The position numbers were made by a program, and so were the translations under genes. Below are positions 38,282 through 47,839 of a DNA stretch of 64,000 nucleotides, in pieces; position 1 is the first letter of the stretch; every line of letters starts with the position of its first letter. Below the pieces are notes generated by a model, which was not told the origin of the DNA, ran no database searches, and was given only the letters and a program-made list of their open reading frames with translations. This DNA comes from Hyphomicrobiaceae bacterium (lineage in GTDB: Bacteria > Pseudomonadota > Alphaproteobacteria > Rhizobiales > Hyphomicrobiaceae): the NCBI GenBank assembly GCA_008933705.1, contig WBUN01000003.1, positions 1 through 64,000 of the forward strand, given 5' to 3'.

Positions 38282-39988
38282 CTAGGCCTGGGCGGCCGGC
38301 TGCTTCAGCTTGAAGCGTTGAATCTTGCCGGTCTGCGTCCTGGGCAACGCGCCTACGAACTTGATGGAGCGCGGATATTTGTAGGGCGCGATCTTCGCCT
38401 TGGCGTGCTCCTGGAGCCGGCTGATGCAGGCCTCATCTGCCGCCACGCCTTCCTTGAGCACCACGTGCGCCTGGACGATCTGACCGCGCTCTTCATCCGC
38501 CGCGCCGACAACGGCACACTCGGCAACGTCGGGATGGGAGAGCAGCGCCGCTTCCACCTCGGGCCCGGCGATGTTGTAGCCGGACGAGATGATCATATCG
38601 TCTGCGCGCGCGGCAAAATGGAAGATGCCGGACCTGTCCTGGACGAAATCGTCGCCGGTAAGGTTCCAGCCTTCCCGCACGTACCTGGTCTGTCGATCAT
38701 CGGCGAGATAGCGGCATCCAGTGGGACCGCGCACGGCAAGGTGACCGATCGTTCCCGGCGGCAGCTCGTGCATGTCGTCATCCACGATCTTGGCCTCGTA
38801 GCCGCGCACGGGCCTGCCCGTCGCCCCAGCCGCGGCATCCCCGAGCCGGTTGCTGATGAAGATGTGCAGCAGCTCCGTAGAGCCGATACCGTCGAGAATT
38901 GGCTTGCCCGTCCTGCGCGTCCAGTCCTCGTAGACCGGCGCAGGCAACGTCTCGCCGGCCGAGACCGCAATCCTGAGCGATGAGAGGTCGGCGCCATCGT
39001 CCATCGCCGCCATCATCGCGCGGTAGGCGGTGGGAGAGGTGAAGCTGATCGTGGCCTTGTAGGTCTCGATGATGCCGATCATGTTTGGCGGTGTTGCGTT
39101 CTCCAGCAGGGTTGCCGTCGCGCCGAAGCGCAGCGGAAAGATTGCCAGACCGCCTAGGCCGAACGTGAACGCGAGGGGCGGTGAGCCGACGAACACGTCG
39201 TCGGGCGTCACACCCAGCACCTCCTTGGCGTATCCGTCGGCGATGATGAGCAGGTCGCGGTGGAAATGCATGGTGCCCTTGGGCTCGCCGGTGGTGCCCG
39301 ACGTGAATGCCAGCAAGGCGACATCGTCCCGGCCCGTCTTCACGGCGTCGAACGTCACCGGCTTGCTGAGCGCCACGCGGTCGAGCTCCGCATCGTGATT
39401 GGCGGTGCCGTCGAAGCAAACGACCTTCTTGAGGAATAGGCTTTCCTTGGCGCAGGCCACCAGATCGTCGGCCATGCGGCTGTCACAGAGCGCAAGGCCG
39501 ATCTCGGCCTTGTCGACGATCTTGGTCAGCTCGCCCGAGCGCAAGAGCGGCATGGTGTTTACAGCAACGCCGCCTGCCTTTGTGACTGCCAGCCACGCCG
39601 CCACCATGGCCGGGTTGTTGCCCGAGCGGATGAGCACCCGGTTGCCCGGCTTGACGGCAAAGTCCTCGACGAGGGCATGGGCCAGCCGGTTGGACCAATC
39701 GGCGAGCTCCTTGTACGTGCGTCGGCGGCCATTGCCGATCAGCGCCGTGTGATCGCCAAATCCCCTCTCCACCATGCGATCGGTCAGCTCGACGGCGGCG
39801 TTGAGGTAGTCCGGATACTGGAACTCAAGCCGGTCGATAAGCAGATCGGGCCATTGGTCAGCGGGCGGCAGCTTGTCCCGCGTGAAGGTGTCGACGTGCG
39901 CGCTGGGCCCGAGCGCCATCCTTCCCTTCATTGCCGGCTTGCGGACAGGCTTGCTGTGCGCCTCGCGCGAGAAGAGTCTGGCGAACAT
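38282..39988 (-). CDS. Aryl-CoA ligase, probable 2-aminobenzoate-CoA ligase
   Basis: A 568-residue AMP-forming ligase of the benzoate-CoA ligase group. The ATP loop is 'LAFTSGTTGEPKGTMHFHRD', whose TMHFHRD extension is typical of benzoate/2-aminobenzoate ligases. 'GIGSTELLHIFISN' and the C-terminal 'RTQTGKIQRFKL' lysine motif follow. It would activate the aromatic acid to its CoA thioester, matching the CoA-dependent flavoprotein in the same operon. Start at ATG 39988 with an AAGGAG site upstream. Substrate choice (2-aminobenzoate rather than benzoate or salicylate) is inferred from neighbours. Confidence 0.87.
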   Translation of the reverse strand: MFARLFSREAHSKPVRKPAMKGRMALGPSAHVDTFTRDKLPPADQWPDLLIDRLEFQYPDYLNAAVELTDRMVERGFGDHTALIGNGRRRTYKELADWSNRLAHALVEDFAVKPGNRVLIRSGNNPAMVAAWLAVTKAGGVAVNTMPLLRSGELTKIVDKAEIGLALCDSRMADDLVACAKESLFLKKVVCFDGTANHDAELDRVALSKPVTFDAVKTGRDDVALLAFTSGTTGEPKGTMHFHRDLLIIADGYAKEVLGVTPDDVFVGSPPLAFTFGLGGLAIFPLRFGATATLLENATPPNMIGIIETYKATISFTSPTAYRAMMAAMDDGADLSSLRIAVSAGETLPAPVYEDWTRRTGKPILDGIGSTELLHIFISNRLGDAAAGATGRPVRGYEAKIVDDDMHELPPGTIGHLAVRGPTGCRYLADDRQTRYVREGWNLTGDDFVQDRSGIFHFAARADDMIISSGYNIAGPEVEAALLSHPDVAECAVVGAADEERGQIVQAHVVLKEGVAADEACISRLQEHAKAKIAPYKYPRSIKFVGALPRTQTGKIQRFKLKQPAAQA

Positions 39989-40005
39989 GGGAGCTTCTCC
40001 TTCGC

Positions 40006-40815
40006 TCAATCTCCTGCGAACTGCGGTTTGCCTTTGACGATGAAGGCGTCGTAGGCGCGCTTGAAGTCGCGCGTCTGCATGCAAATGGCCTGGGCCTGTG
40101 CTTCCGCTTCGATCGCCTGATCCAGCGTCATCGACCATTCCTGGTTGAGCATGGTCTTGGTCATCATGTGCGCGAAGGTCGGCCCTTCGGCAAGACGCTT
40201 GGCCAGAGCAATGGCCTCGCTCTCCAGTATATCGGCGGCAACGAGGCGGTTGAAGAAGCCCCAACGCTCGCCCTCCTCGGCTGACATGGTGCGGCCGCTC
40301 AGCAGAAGCTCGGCCGCGCGCCCTTGGCCGATCACGCGGGGCAGCATGGCGCAGGCACCCATATCACATCCGGCCAACCCGACGCGCGTGAACAGGAACG
40401 CCGTCTTCGCCGCCGGTGTGGCAACGCGCAAATCTGCGAAGAGAGCGATCATGGCACCGGCACCGACACACACGCCGTCGACGGCCGCGATCACCGGCTG
40501 CGGGCAAGCCCTGATTGCCTTCACGAGGTCGCCGGTCATGCGCGTGAACGCGAGCAGGCCTTTCATATCACGCTCAAGCAGCGGGCCGATGATGTCGTGC
40601 ACATCGCCTCCCGAGCAAAAGTTCCCGCCGTTGGAGGCAATGACGACCGCCTTGATGGCATCGGTTCCGGCCAGCAGCCGGAAGGTGTCGCGCAGCTCGG
40701 CATAGGAATCGAAGGTAAGCGGGTTCTTCCGCTCCGGCCGCGCCATCGAGAGAACGGCAACGGTGCCGTCGACCCGCCAGTTGAAATGCTTTGGTCGCAG
40801 CTCCTTCATGTTCAT
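40006..40815 (-). CDS. Enoyl-CoA hydratase/isomerase (crotonase) family protein
   Basis: A 269-residue crotonase-fold protein with the oxyanion-hole segments '[15 protein letters not shown]' and '[21 protein letters not shown]'. The two catalytic Glu residues of rat crotonase (E144, E164) are not conserved in a simple alignment; Met and a non-Glu residue appear instead, while '[10 protein letters not shown]' supplies an Asp. That suggests a reaction other than plain hydration, possibly hydrolysis or ring opening in aromatic-CoA degradation. Its start overlaps the MarR stop by four bases (ATGA). Confidence 0.87.
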   Translation of the reverse strand: MNMKELRPKHFNWRVDGTVAVLSMARPERKNPLTFDSYAELRDTFRLLAGTDAIKAVVIASNGGNFCSGGDVHDIIGPLLERDMKGLLAFTRMTGDLVKAIRACPQPVIAAVDGVCVGAGAMIALFADLRVATPAAKTAFLFTRVGLAGCDMGACAMLPRVIGQGRAAELLLSGRTMSAEEGERWGFFNRLVAADILESEAIALAKRLAEGPTFAHMMTKTMLNQEWSMTLDQAIEAEAQAQAICMQTRDFKRAYDAFIVKGKPQFAGD

Positions 40816-41294
40816 GGCCGCCGTCCGCCCGCCAGTCTCGATCCCAGACCTCCCAGCATAGCGATCATGGCGTCCGTCTCCTCGCGACTGAGGCTCATCA
40901 GCAGCTCGTTCACCCACCCCTCGTGCGCACCGGCCATCGCCTCGAAGTTCTGTGTCCCCTTGCGCGTCAGGCGGACGAACGTGGCGCGTCGGTCATCCTC
41001 ATCGGCGGTGCGCACGACCAGGCCGTCGGCGACGAGACGATCGATGATACCGGTCACGTTGCCGTTGGACACCATGAGGAAGCGGGAAAGCTCGGTCATC
41101 GTCATGCCCGCCGGCTTGCGTGCAAGCGCGGCCATGACGTCGAACTTGGGCAGGGTCGTCGCAAACGTGAGCCGCAGGCGCTCGCGCAGCTCCGCCTCGA
41201 TCATCCGCGAGGCCCTGAGCAGGCGGATCCATAACCGCAACTTCTGCTTGCCAGCCGGTTCCGCTTTGAGTCTGGGCCGCCGCTGCACCGTCAT
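40812..41294 (-). CDS. MarR family transcriptional regulator
   Basis: A 160-residue winged-helix regulator: '[40 protein letters not shown]' spans the recognition region, followed by the wing '[16 protein letters not shown]'. It overlaps the SDR gene upstream and the crotonase gene downstream by four bases each, so it is made with the pathway enzymes. MarR members in aromatic-CoA operons (for example BadR, CouR, FerC) usually repress and respond to an aryl-CoA; the same is inferred. The palindrome at 44414-44443 is its probable operator. Confidence 0.92.
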   Translation of the reverse strand: MTVQRRPRLKAEPAGKQKLRLWIRLLRASRMIEAELRERLRLTFATTLPKFDVMAALARKPAGMTMTELSRFLMVSNGNVTGIIDRLVADGLVVRTADEDDRRATFVRLTRKGTQNFEAMAGAHEGWVNELLMSLSREETDAMIAMLGGLGSRLAGGRRP

Positions 41295-42064
41295 ACTTCT
41301 CCTCCCGAAACAGAGATGGCTTGGCCCGTTATCGCCTGCGCGCCGGCCGTGCAGAGCCACAGCACCGTCTCTGCAACCTCCTCCGGGCGCACAAAACGGC
41401 CCTGCGGATTGAGGCGCTTGATGTCGGCCTCGGCCTGCGTATGCGAACGCCCGGTCGTCCTCGCTATATTGTCGAGCGACGCATGGAGCAGAGGCGTGTC
41501 GGTAAAGCCGGGACACACTGCATTCACGGCAATTCCCTGCGGCGCCAGCTCTGCTGCCAGCGCGCGCGCCAGACCTACGAGGCCGTGCTTGGCGGCGCAG
41601 TACGGCGCCACATACCTATAGCCCTTGAGGCCTGCGGTGGAGGCTATGAAGACGATGCGCCGTCCCGCTGTGCCGGCGGCTTTGCGCGTAAGGTCCGGCA
41701 GCGCCGCCCTGGCAGTCAGAAAGGCTCCGGTCAGATTGACGTCGATCATGCGCTGCCAGTGCGCCAGATCGACCTTGCTGAAAGGTGCGCTCTCGGCGGC
41801 GCCGGCATTGGCAATCACGATATCGATCGGCCCGTGTGCCTCGTGCGCGGCGGCCACCATGTGCTGCGTCTGCTCCTCGCTGGTGACGTCGGCCACGATC
41901 GCCGTGGCGCTGCCCAACCCTGCCGCGAGATCCCGCAAGGGGCGAGCCCGGCGGCCGACAAGGGAGACAGCCGCTCCGGCTGTGCTGAGCGTCCGAGCGA
42001 TGGCGGTGCCGATGCCGCTGCCGGCACCGGTGACGAGCGCATGCTTGCCCTGCAAGGTCGCCAT
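41291..42064 (-). CDS. SDR family NAD(P)-dependent dehydrogenase
   Basis: A 257-residue short-chain dehydrogenase: 'TGAGSGIGTAIA' cofactor loop, 'NAGAAESAPF', catalytic Ser in 'FIASTAG' and the YxxxK motif in 'YCAAKHGLVG', ending '[11 protein letters not shown]'. In this operon it may oxidise a 3-hydroxyacyl-CoA-type ring intermediate. The ATG at 42064 overlaps the flavoprotein stop (TGATG); a GTG one codon upstream is an alternative. Confidence 0.92.
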   Translation of the reverse strand: MATLQGKHALVTGAGSGIGTAIARTLSTAGAAVSLVGRRARPLRDLAAGLGSATAIVADVTSEEQTQHMVAAAHEAHGPIDIVIANAGAAESAPFSKVDLAHWQRMIDVNLTGAFLTARAALPDLTRKAAGTAGRRIVFIASTAGLKGYRYVAPYCAAKHGLVGLARALAAELAPQGIAVNAVCPGFTDTPLLHASLDNIARTTGRSHTQAEADIKRLNPQGRFVRPEEVAETVLWLCTAGAQAITGQAISVSGGEV

Positions 42065-44355
42065 CACACCTTCATCGCCTGAGCATCGGTGCGCTCCGCA
42101 ATCCGATGCAACTGATCGCGCCCCGCCAAATAGGGCTTGGGCCAGGTCTCATTGCGATAGCCGAGCCGGGCGGCGGCATGCAGCGTCCAATAGGGGTCTG
42201 CGAGATGCGGCCGCGCCAGGCAACACAGGTCCGCGCGCCCTGCCATCAGGATCGAGTTGACGTGGTCCGGCTCGTAGATGTTGCCGACGGCCATGGTGGC
42301 GATGCCGGTCTCGTTGCGGATGCGGTCAGAGAACGGCGTCTGGAACATGCGGCCATAGACCGGCTGCGCCCGGGCCGAGGTCTGACCTGCCGAAACATCG
42401 ACGATGTCGACGCCGGCCGTTTGCAGCATGCGCGCGATCCTCACGGCATCCTCGGGTGTTACGCCCTCCACACCCATCCAATCGTTGGCCGAAACGCGCA
42501 CCGAGATCGGCTTGTCCGCCGGCCAGACGGCGCGCACCGCGTGATAGACCTCGAGCGGAAAGCGCAAGCGGTTTTCGAGCGTGCCTCCGTAGGCGTCGGG
42601 GCGGCGGTTGGTGAGCGGCGTGATGAAGGCCGACAGCAGGTAGCCGTGCGCGCAGTGCAGCTCGAGCATGTCGAACCCCGCGCGCTCGGCCATCAGAGTT
42701 GCTCGCACGAAGTCGTCGCGCACCTTGTCCATATCGGACCGGGTCATCGCGCGGGGAACCTGGTTGCCGGCCGACCATGGCACCGGCGAGGGAGCGATCA
42801 CCTCCCAGTTGCCTTGCGCGAGCGGCGCATCCATCGTCTCCCACCCGAGCCGGGTCGAGCCCTTGGGGCCCGAATGTCCGAGCTGGATGGCAATCTTGGC
42901 GTCGGTCTCAGCATGGACGAAATCAACGATGCGCTTCCAGGCAGCCTCGTGTTCGGGCGCATAAAGCCCGGCACAGCCCGGCGTGATACGGCCTTCCGGC
43001 GAAACGCACGTCATTTCGGTGCAGACGAGACCGGCACCACCCTTGGCCCGTTCGGCGTAGTGCACAAAGTGCCAGTCCGTCGGGACGCCGTCGACGGCGC
43101 GATACTGGGCCATCGGCGAGACGACAACCCGGTTCTTGAGATGCAGACCGCGTAAGCGCAAGGGAGTGAACATGGGCGGCCGCGAAATATTGGGCTTTTC
43201 CCCCGTTGCCCGCTCCTCGAACCACGTCTCGGCGCTCTCGAGCCAGGCCTTGTCGCGCTGTCGCAGGTTTTCGTGGCTGATGCGCTGCGAGCGCGTGAGC
43301 AAAGCATAGTTGAACTGAACCGGATCAAGGTGCAGGTAGCGCTCCACCTGCTCAAACCATTCCGTTGAATTGCGTGCCGCGCTCTGCAGCCGCATTACTT
43401 CCGTCCGGCGCTCCTCCTCATAGCGTCGCAGCGCCGACCGCAGGGTCGGCTCGGTATGCAGATACCCGGCTAGCGCAATTGCGCTCTCCAGCGCCAGCTT
43501 GGTGCCGGAGCCGATGGAGAAATGCGCGGTCGCGGCCGCGTCCCCCATGAGCACGACATTCTCATGCGACCACCTCTCGCACAGCACGCGATTGAAATTG
43601 AGCCAAGCCGATCCGCGCAGATGCCTGGCATTGGTCATCAGGCGATGGCCGCACAGGTGCCTGGCAAAAATCTTCTCGCACATCGCGCAGGCTTCATCCT
43701 GGCTCATCCTGTCAAAGCCGAAGCGGTGCCACGTCTCCTGCGAGCATTCGACGATGAAGGTCGCCGTATCGCCGTCGAACTGATAGGCGTGCGCCCAGAT
43801 CCAGCCGTGCTCGGTCTCCTCGAAGATGAACGTGAAAGCGTCGTCGAACTTCTGGTGCGTACCGAGCCAGATATATTTACAGGCCCGCACGTCGATGTCG
43901 GGCCGGAAGACGTGCGCAAGTGCGGTGCGGACCTTGGAATTGACGCCATCGGCTGCAACGATCAGGTCACACGCGCGGTAGGACGCCAGATCACCGATCT
44001 CCGTTTCGAACCTCAGCTCGACGCCGAGGGCTAGCGCCCGATCCTGCAGGATGTTGAGCAGACGCCTGCGCCCGATGCCGCAGAACCCGTGGCCCGAAGA
44101 GCGTGTGACGCTGCCGCGATAGTGGACGGCGATGTCGTCCCAATAGGCGAAGGCACGGCAGATCTCATCGGCGCTGGCGGCATCGGCGGCCTTGAGCTTG
44201 GCAAGCGTGTCGTCCGACAACACGACGCCCCAGCCGAAGGTGTCGTGCAGCCGATTGCGCTCCACGACCATGATCTCGTGCGCCGGGTCGCGCAACTTCA
44301 TCGCGATCGCAAAATAGAGACCGGCCGGTCCACCGCCGAGACACGCAACGCGCAT
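42064..44355 (-). CDS. Two-domain flavoprotein: 2-aminobenzoyl-CoA monooxygenase/reductase or salicylyl-CoA 5-hydroxylase
   Basis: A 763-residue fusion. Residues 1 to about 385 form a PHBH-type FAD monooxygenase ('[12 protein letters not shown]', '[16 protein letters not shown]', '[17 protein letters not shown]'). Residues about 395-763 form an Old Yellow Enzyme-type FMN reductase ('[15 protein letters not shown]', '[20 protein letters not shown]', '[12 protein letters not shown]'). This arrangement is known from Azoarcus evansii 2-aminobenzoyl-CoA monooxygenase/reductase, which hydroxylates and then reduces the CoA-bound ring, and from proteins annotated as salicylyl-CoA 5-hydroxylase. First gene of the leftward catabolic operon, behind a large palindrome. 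The RidA neighbour tips the balance to the amino substrate, but salicylyl-CoA is not excluded. Confidence 0.9.
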   Translation of the reverse strand: MRVACLGGGPAGLYFAIAMKLRDPAHEIMVVERNRLHDTFGWGVVLSDDTLAKLKAADAASADEICRAFAYWDDIAVHYRGSVTRSSGHGFCGIGRRRLLNILQDRALALGVELRFETEIGDLASYRACDLIVAADGVNSKVRTALAHVFRPDIDVRACKYIWLGTHQKFDDAFTFIFEETEHGWIWAHAYQFDGDTATFIVECSQETWHRFGFDRMSQDEACAMCEKIFARHLCGHRLMTNARHLRGSAWLNFNRVLCERWSHENVVLMGDAAATAHFSIGSGTKLALESAIALAGYLHTEPTLRSALRRYEEERRTEVMRLQSAARNSTEWFEQVERYLHLDPVQFNYALLTRSQRISHENLRQRDKAWLESAETWFEERATGEKPNISRPPMFTPLRLRGLHLKNRVVVSPMAQYRAVDGVPTDWHFVHYAERAKGGAGLVCTEMTCVSPEGRITPGCAGLYAPEHEAAWKRIVDFVHAETDAKIAIQLGHSGPKGSTRLGWETMDAPLAQGNWEVIAPSPVPWSAGNQVPRAMTRSDMDKVRDDFVRATLMAERAGFDMLELHCAHGYLLSAFITPLTNRRPDAYGGTLENRLRFPLEVYHAVRAVWPADKPISVRVSANDWMGVEGVTPEDAVRIARMLQTAGVDIVDVSAGQTSARAQPVYGRMFQTPFSDRIRNETGIATMAVGNIYEPDHVNSILMAGRADLCCLARPHLADPYWTLHAAARLGYRNETWPKPYLAGRDQLHRIAERTDAQAMKV

Positions 44356-44413
44356 CCTCAATCTCCATCAAGCGCGACACTCGATGACGACAGCGTGCAC
44401 CAAGTCTGCTCTT

Positions 44414-44443
44414 ATTTCAAGTATGAAATTTCATGATTGAAAT
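44414..44443. promoter_or_regulatory. 30-bp palindrome, probable MarR operator of the aromatic operon
   Basis: Outer arms ATTTCAA (44414-44420) and TTGAAAT (44437-44443) surround a perfect 12-bp palindrome ATGAAATTTCAT (44423-44434); 26 of 30 positions are symmetric. It lies 59 bases upstream of the flavoprotein ATG in an AT-rich gap after livF. MarR dimers bind such sites; repression of the operon is inferred. Confidence 0.78.
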
Positions 44444-44484
44444 ATTTCTGCGTGAGCTGGTGGCCCCATCGCGCGGCCTGCGCC

Positions 44485-45204
44485 TTACCCCGTTGCCGGG
44501 GCCGATCCCAGATAGGCGCGCCGGATCACAGCGTCATCGGCAAGCGCGCCGGGCTCGCCCGAGAAAGTGATGCGTCCCTGCTCGATTAAATGGAATTTGT
44601 GCGCGACTTTGAGAGCCATGCGCACGTTCTGCTCCACCAGGAAGATCGTCATCCCCTCGCGGTTCAAATCGGCAATGATGCGGAAGATCTCCTCGACCAC
44701 CTTCGGTGCGAGCCCGATCGAGGGCTCGTCCATCAGGAGAAGCTTCGGTCGCGACATCAACGCCCGACCGACGGCCAGCATCTGCTGTTCGCCGCCACTG
44801 AGGAGGCCGGCGTCCTGATCCGCGCGCTGCCGCAGAATGGGAAAGCGCGCGGTGATCCGGTCGAGATCCTCAACGATGCCGTCCGCATCCCTACGCAGAT
44901 ACGCGCCCGCAAGAAGATTGTCCTTCACGTTCATCTGCGGGAAGACCAGCCGGTTCTCCGGCACGAGCGCGATTCCTGCGGCGACGATGTCGGAGGAGCT
45001 CTTGCCTGCGATCTCGGTGTCGGCGACACGGATCGAGCCGGCGCGCGGGTGCAGAATGCCCGCGATCGTCATCATTAACGTGGTCTTTCCAGCCCCGTTG
45101 GGGCCAAGGAGGCAGGTGACCTTTCCCGCCTCGGCCGCAATGCTCACGCCCCTCAGGGCCTCTATGTTCCCGTAGGCTGTAACAAGGTTCGAGACTGCCA
45201 GCAT
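44485..45204 (-). CDS. livF: Branched-chain-type ABC transporter ATP-binding protein LivF
   Basis: A 239-residue ATPase of a Liv/HAAT importer: Walker A 'LLGPNGAGKTTLM', signature 'LLSGGEQQMLAVGRAL', Walker B 'LLLMDEPSIGLAP' and the LivF-type switch 'FLVEQNVRMAL'. Start taken at ATG 45204; a GTG at 45216 overlapping the livG stop is possible. With livG, livM, livH and the binding protein it forms a full transporter, probably for the aromatic acid degraded by the adjacent operon rather than for leucine; that is inferred from context. Confidence 0.92.
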   Translation of the reverse strand: MLAVSNLVTAYGNIEALRGVSIAAEAGKVTCLLGPNGAGKTTLMMTIAGILHPRAGSIRVADTEIAGKSSSDIVAAGIALVPENRLVFPQMNVKDNLLAGAYLRRDADGIVEDLDRITARFPILRQRADQDAGLLSGGEQQMLAVGRALMSRPKLLLMDEPSIGLAPKVVEEIFRIIADLNREGMTIFLVEQNVRMALKVAHKFHLIEQGRITFSGEPGALADDAVIRRAYLGSAPATG

Positions 45205-45212
45205 GGATGTCC

Positions 45213-45962
45213 TCACACCTCCGCGTCGCCGAGGTAGGCCGCCTGCACGTCTGGATGCGCCTGGATCTCAGCCGGGCTGCCTTCGGCGATCTTGCGGCCG
45301 AAGTTGAGGACGGCAATGCGGTCGCTCACGCCCATCACCAGCTCCATCACGTGCTCGATCAGCAGCACGGCGAGTCCCCGCCGTCTGAGGTCGACAATGC
45401 GGTGTCTGAGGTCGCCGATCTCCTCCAGATTCATGCCTGCGGCGGGCTCGTCGAGAAGGAGAAGCCGAGGCTCGGCCGCCAGCGCGCGTGCGAACTCGAG
45501 ACGCCGCTGCTCGCCGAAGGCCAGCGCACCGGTCACCATGTCGCGCTTGGAATGCAGGCCGGCGAACTCCAGCAGTTCCTCGACGCTGGCACGCGCCGCG
45601 CGCTGGCCGCCGACCCAGTTGCCGAAGAGGCGGCGAGGCTCGCCCTGCCCAGCCGTATTGCGGGCTACCCACAGGTTCTCCCACACCGTCAGGCGCTGAA
45701 ACAAGCGGATGTTCTGGAACGTGCGGGCAAGCCCTCCACGCACCCGCTTATGGGGCGCGAGCCGTGTGATGTCGGCTCCTTCGAACATGATGCGGCCTGC
45801 CGTCGCGGGGTAGACGCCGCAGACCAGGTTGACCGTCGTGCTCTTGCCTGAGCCGTTGGGCCCGATCAAGCCAACGATCTCGCCCTTGCGGACGCGAAGG
45901 TCGACGCCGTCCACGGCCTTGACTCCCCCAAAGTGCTTGGAAAGGCCTTTAAGCTCGAGCAT
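45213..45962 (-). CDS. livG: Branched-chain-type ABC transporter ATP-binding protein LivG
   Basis: A 249-residue ATPase: Walker A 'LIGPNGSGKSTTVNL', the LivG-type 'GLARTFQNIRLFQRLTVWENL', signature-like 'LAFGEQRRLEFARAL', Walker B 'LLLLDEPAAGMNLEE' and 'LIEHVMELVMGVSDRIAVLNFG'. The signature serine is replaced (AFGEQ), as is usual in LivG proteins. Start at ATG 45962 with an AAGGGAG ribosome site, overlapping the livM end by 14 bases. Confidence 0.93.
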   Translation of the reverse strand: MLELKGLSKHFGGVKAVDGVDLRVRKGEIVGLIGPNGSGKSTTVNLVCGVYPATAGRIMFEGADITRLAPHKRVRGGLARTFQNIRLFQRLTVWENLWVARNTAGQGEPRRLFGNWVGGQRAARASVEELLEFAGLHSKRDMVTGALAFGEQRRLEFARALAAEPRLLLLDEPAAGMNLEEIGDLRHRIVDLRRRGLAVLLIEHVMELVMGVSDRIAVLNFGRKIAEGSPAEIQAHPDVQAAYLGDAEV

Positions 45963-46869
45963 GCGCCGCTCCCTTGCGCCGGAAGGAGAGTCCTCTCCGC
46001 AGGGCGGCGACGGCGGACGCATCAAGGAGACCATTCGGCCGCAGATTCATCGCCAGCACGATGAGGGCGCCGAAGAGCAGGTTGCGCCAGTCGCCGAGGA
46101 AGCGCAGGCCCTCGACGAGGAAGCCCTGGATGAACACCACGGCCGCCAGGGTGCCCAGCACCGAGGTGAGCCCGCCGAGGATCGGATAGGCAATCGCAAA
46201 TGTCGCCAGCACCACGCCGAATTGCGCGTGCTCGATGTGGGTCGTGTTGTGGGCGTAAAGAGCGCCGCCGAGGCCGGCAATCACGCCGCCGAGACCCATG
46301 GCCGAGACCTTGACCGCGGTGATGCTCACCCCCGCGCTCTGCGCTGCGAGCTCGTCCTCGCCGACCGCCCGCCACACCGTGCCGGCGCGGGAACGGTCGA
46401 GCCACCACAACGTCGCCAGAACCAGAATGACAATGGCCCAGATGAAGAGCGCCATCTCGATCGTTGACCAGCCGTTCTCCTGGAAGAAGCGGATCTGGCG
46501 GAAGCCTTCGCCTCCGGACGGCCCGATCAGGACGTCACCGCGCCGTATGCGATAGTTGAAGTTGAAGAAGAAGAGCCGAACAGCCTCGCCGAACGCCGTG
46601 GTTGCCACGACCAGCATCAGGCCCTTGACGCGCAGTGCCGGGAAACCGACCAGCGTGGCGACCACGCCGGCAACGAGGCCCGCCACGATCATGCCGGACA
46701 AAACGTGCCAGCCGGCCAGCACGGTCAGCATTCCACCGACATAGGCGCCGATGGCGAAGAAGCCGGCCTGCGCCAGGCTGACCTGCCCGGTCAACAGCAC
46801 GGCATAGGCCGAGAGACCAAGCAGAGTGTGGATGCCGATGATCTGGGCGAGGCCGATGTAATAGTCCAC
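45949..46869 (-). CDS. livM: Branched-chain-type ABC transporter permease LivM
   Basis: A 306-residue permease with about nine to ten membrane segments, 'GLSAYAVLLTGQVSLAQAGF' near the N-terminus and the 'WRAVGEDELAAQSAGVSITAVKV' cytoplasmic loop that contacts the ATPases. It starts at GTG 46869 with AGGAGG seven to eight bases upstream and begins 12 bases after the livH stop. Confidence 0.92.
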   Translation of the reverse strand: MDYYIGLAQIIGIHTLLGLSAYAVLLTGQVSLAQAGFFAIGAYVGGMLTVLAGWHVLSGMIVAGLVAGVVATLVGFPALRVKGLMLVVATTAFGEAVRLFFFNFNYRIRRGDVLIGPSGGEGFRQIRFFQENGWSTIEMALFIWAIVILVLATLWWLDRSRAGTVWRAVGEDELAAQSAGVSITAVKVSAMGLGGVIAGLGGALYAHNTTHIEHAQFGVVLATFAIAYPILGGLTSVLGTLAAVVFIQGFLVEGLRFLGDWRNLLFGALIVLAMNLRPNGLLDASAVAALRRGLSFRRKGAAHARA

Positions 46870-46880
46870 CGAAGTCCTCC

Positions 46881-47768
46881 TCAGTCACGCCCCGCGGGCG
46901 GAGCAAACAATCCGCCCGGGCGGAACACCAGGAAGGCGAACAGCAACAACATCACGTGGAGGTCGCGCTCGCTCACCCCTCTGAAATGCTGAATGATGTT
47001 CTCGAAGCCGCCGACCAGCAGTCCGGCCAGGATGGCGCCGGGGATGCTGCCGAGCCCGCCGATGACGGTGACGATCAATCCCTTGACCGTGATCGGCAGG
47101 GTGAGCAGGGGGGAGAGAACACCGACGGCCGTGCCCGTCAGAGCGCCTGCCACCCCGCCGAGCGCCCCGGCCAGTGCAAAAGTGGTGGCGTTCACCCTAC
47201 CGATGCCGATCCCGCACAGTGCCGCCGCAACCGGCCGCTGGGCCACGGCCCGGGTCGCGATCCCGACTCGCGTGCGATAGAGCAGCCACATCAGCAACGA
47301 GGTTGCGACGCAGCCGATGGCGAAAACGAACAGGAGATCGCTCCTCACCATCATCGGGCCGACGTCGAGCATGACGTCCGGAAACAGCGCCGGATATCTG
47401 AGCGGCACACCTGCGGTCAGGTGCGCGATCGCCTCGTCGATGAGGAGCAGCATGCCGACCGTCGCCATCAGCGGGGCCAGCGCATTGTCCGCGCGGATGA
47501 AGCGGAAGCACGAAAGGAAGACGAGCACGCCCAATGCCGCACCGCCCGCGGCGCTCGTGGCCAGCAGCACCAGAGAGGGCGCCCGCCAGACGGCCAGGAG
47601 AGCGAGGCTCAGGTACGCCCCTCCGATGGAGGCCGCGGCAAACGACAAGTTGAGCTTGTGCATCACGCCGAAGATCAACGTGAAGCCGATGCCGATGATG
47701 GCGTAGGTCGTGCCGAACAGCACCCCGTCGGCGAGCGACTGCAGGAAGTCGATGATGCCGGCTTGCAC
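46881..47768 (-). CDS. livH: Branched-chain-type ABC transporter permease LivH
   Basis: A 295-residue permease with about eight membrane segments: 'SLADGVLFGTTYAIIGIGF', 'LIFGVMHKLNLSFAA' and the coupling loop 'RAVAQRPVAAALCGIGIGRV'. Start placed at GTG 47768 (MQAGIIDFLQSL), which has an AAGAGGAGAG ribosome site; the open frame upstream is Arg-rich and unlike the family. A hairpin lies between it and the preceding binding-protein gene. Confidence 0.9.
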   Translation of the reverse strand: MQAGIIDFLQSLADGVLFGTTYAIIGIGFTLIFGVMHKLNLSFAAASIGGAYLSLALLAVWRAPSLVLLATSAAGGAALGVLVFLSCFRFIRADNALAPLMATVGMLLLIDEAIAHLTAGVPLRYPALFPDVMLDVGPMMVRSDLLFVFAIGCVATSLLMWLLYRTRVGIATRAVAQRPVAAALCGIGIGRVNATTFALAGALGGVAGALTGTAVGVLSPLLTLPITVKGLIVTVIGGLGSIPGAILAGLLVGGFENIIQHFRGVSERDLHVMLLLFAFLVFRPGGLFAPPAGRD

Positions 47769-47800
47769 GCGGGCTCTCCTCTTGGCGGACGATGGAGGCC

Positions 47801-47830
47801 GAGGCCGCCAACAATAGGGGCGGCGGCCTC
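47801..47830 (-). promoter_or_regulatory. Intercistronic hairpin between binding-protein and permease genes
   Basis: GAGGCCGCC (47801-47809) pairs with GGCGGCCTC (47822-47830), a 9-bp GC stem with a 12-base loop. A second small inverted repeat, CACGATC-TTG-GATCGTG (47841-47857), covers the end of the binding-protein gene. No U-run follows, so the stems may protect the upstream mRNA and favour excess binding protein over permease. Confidence 0.5.
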
Positions 47831-47839
47831 GTCGCGTCC

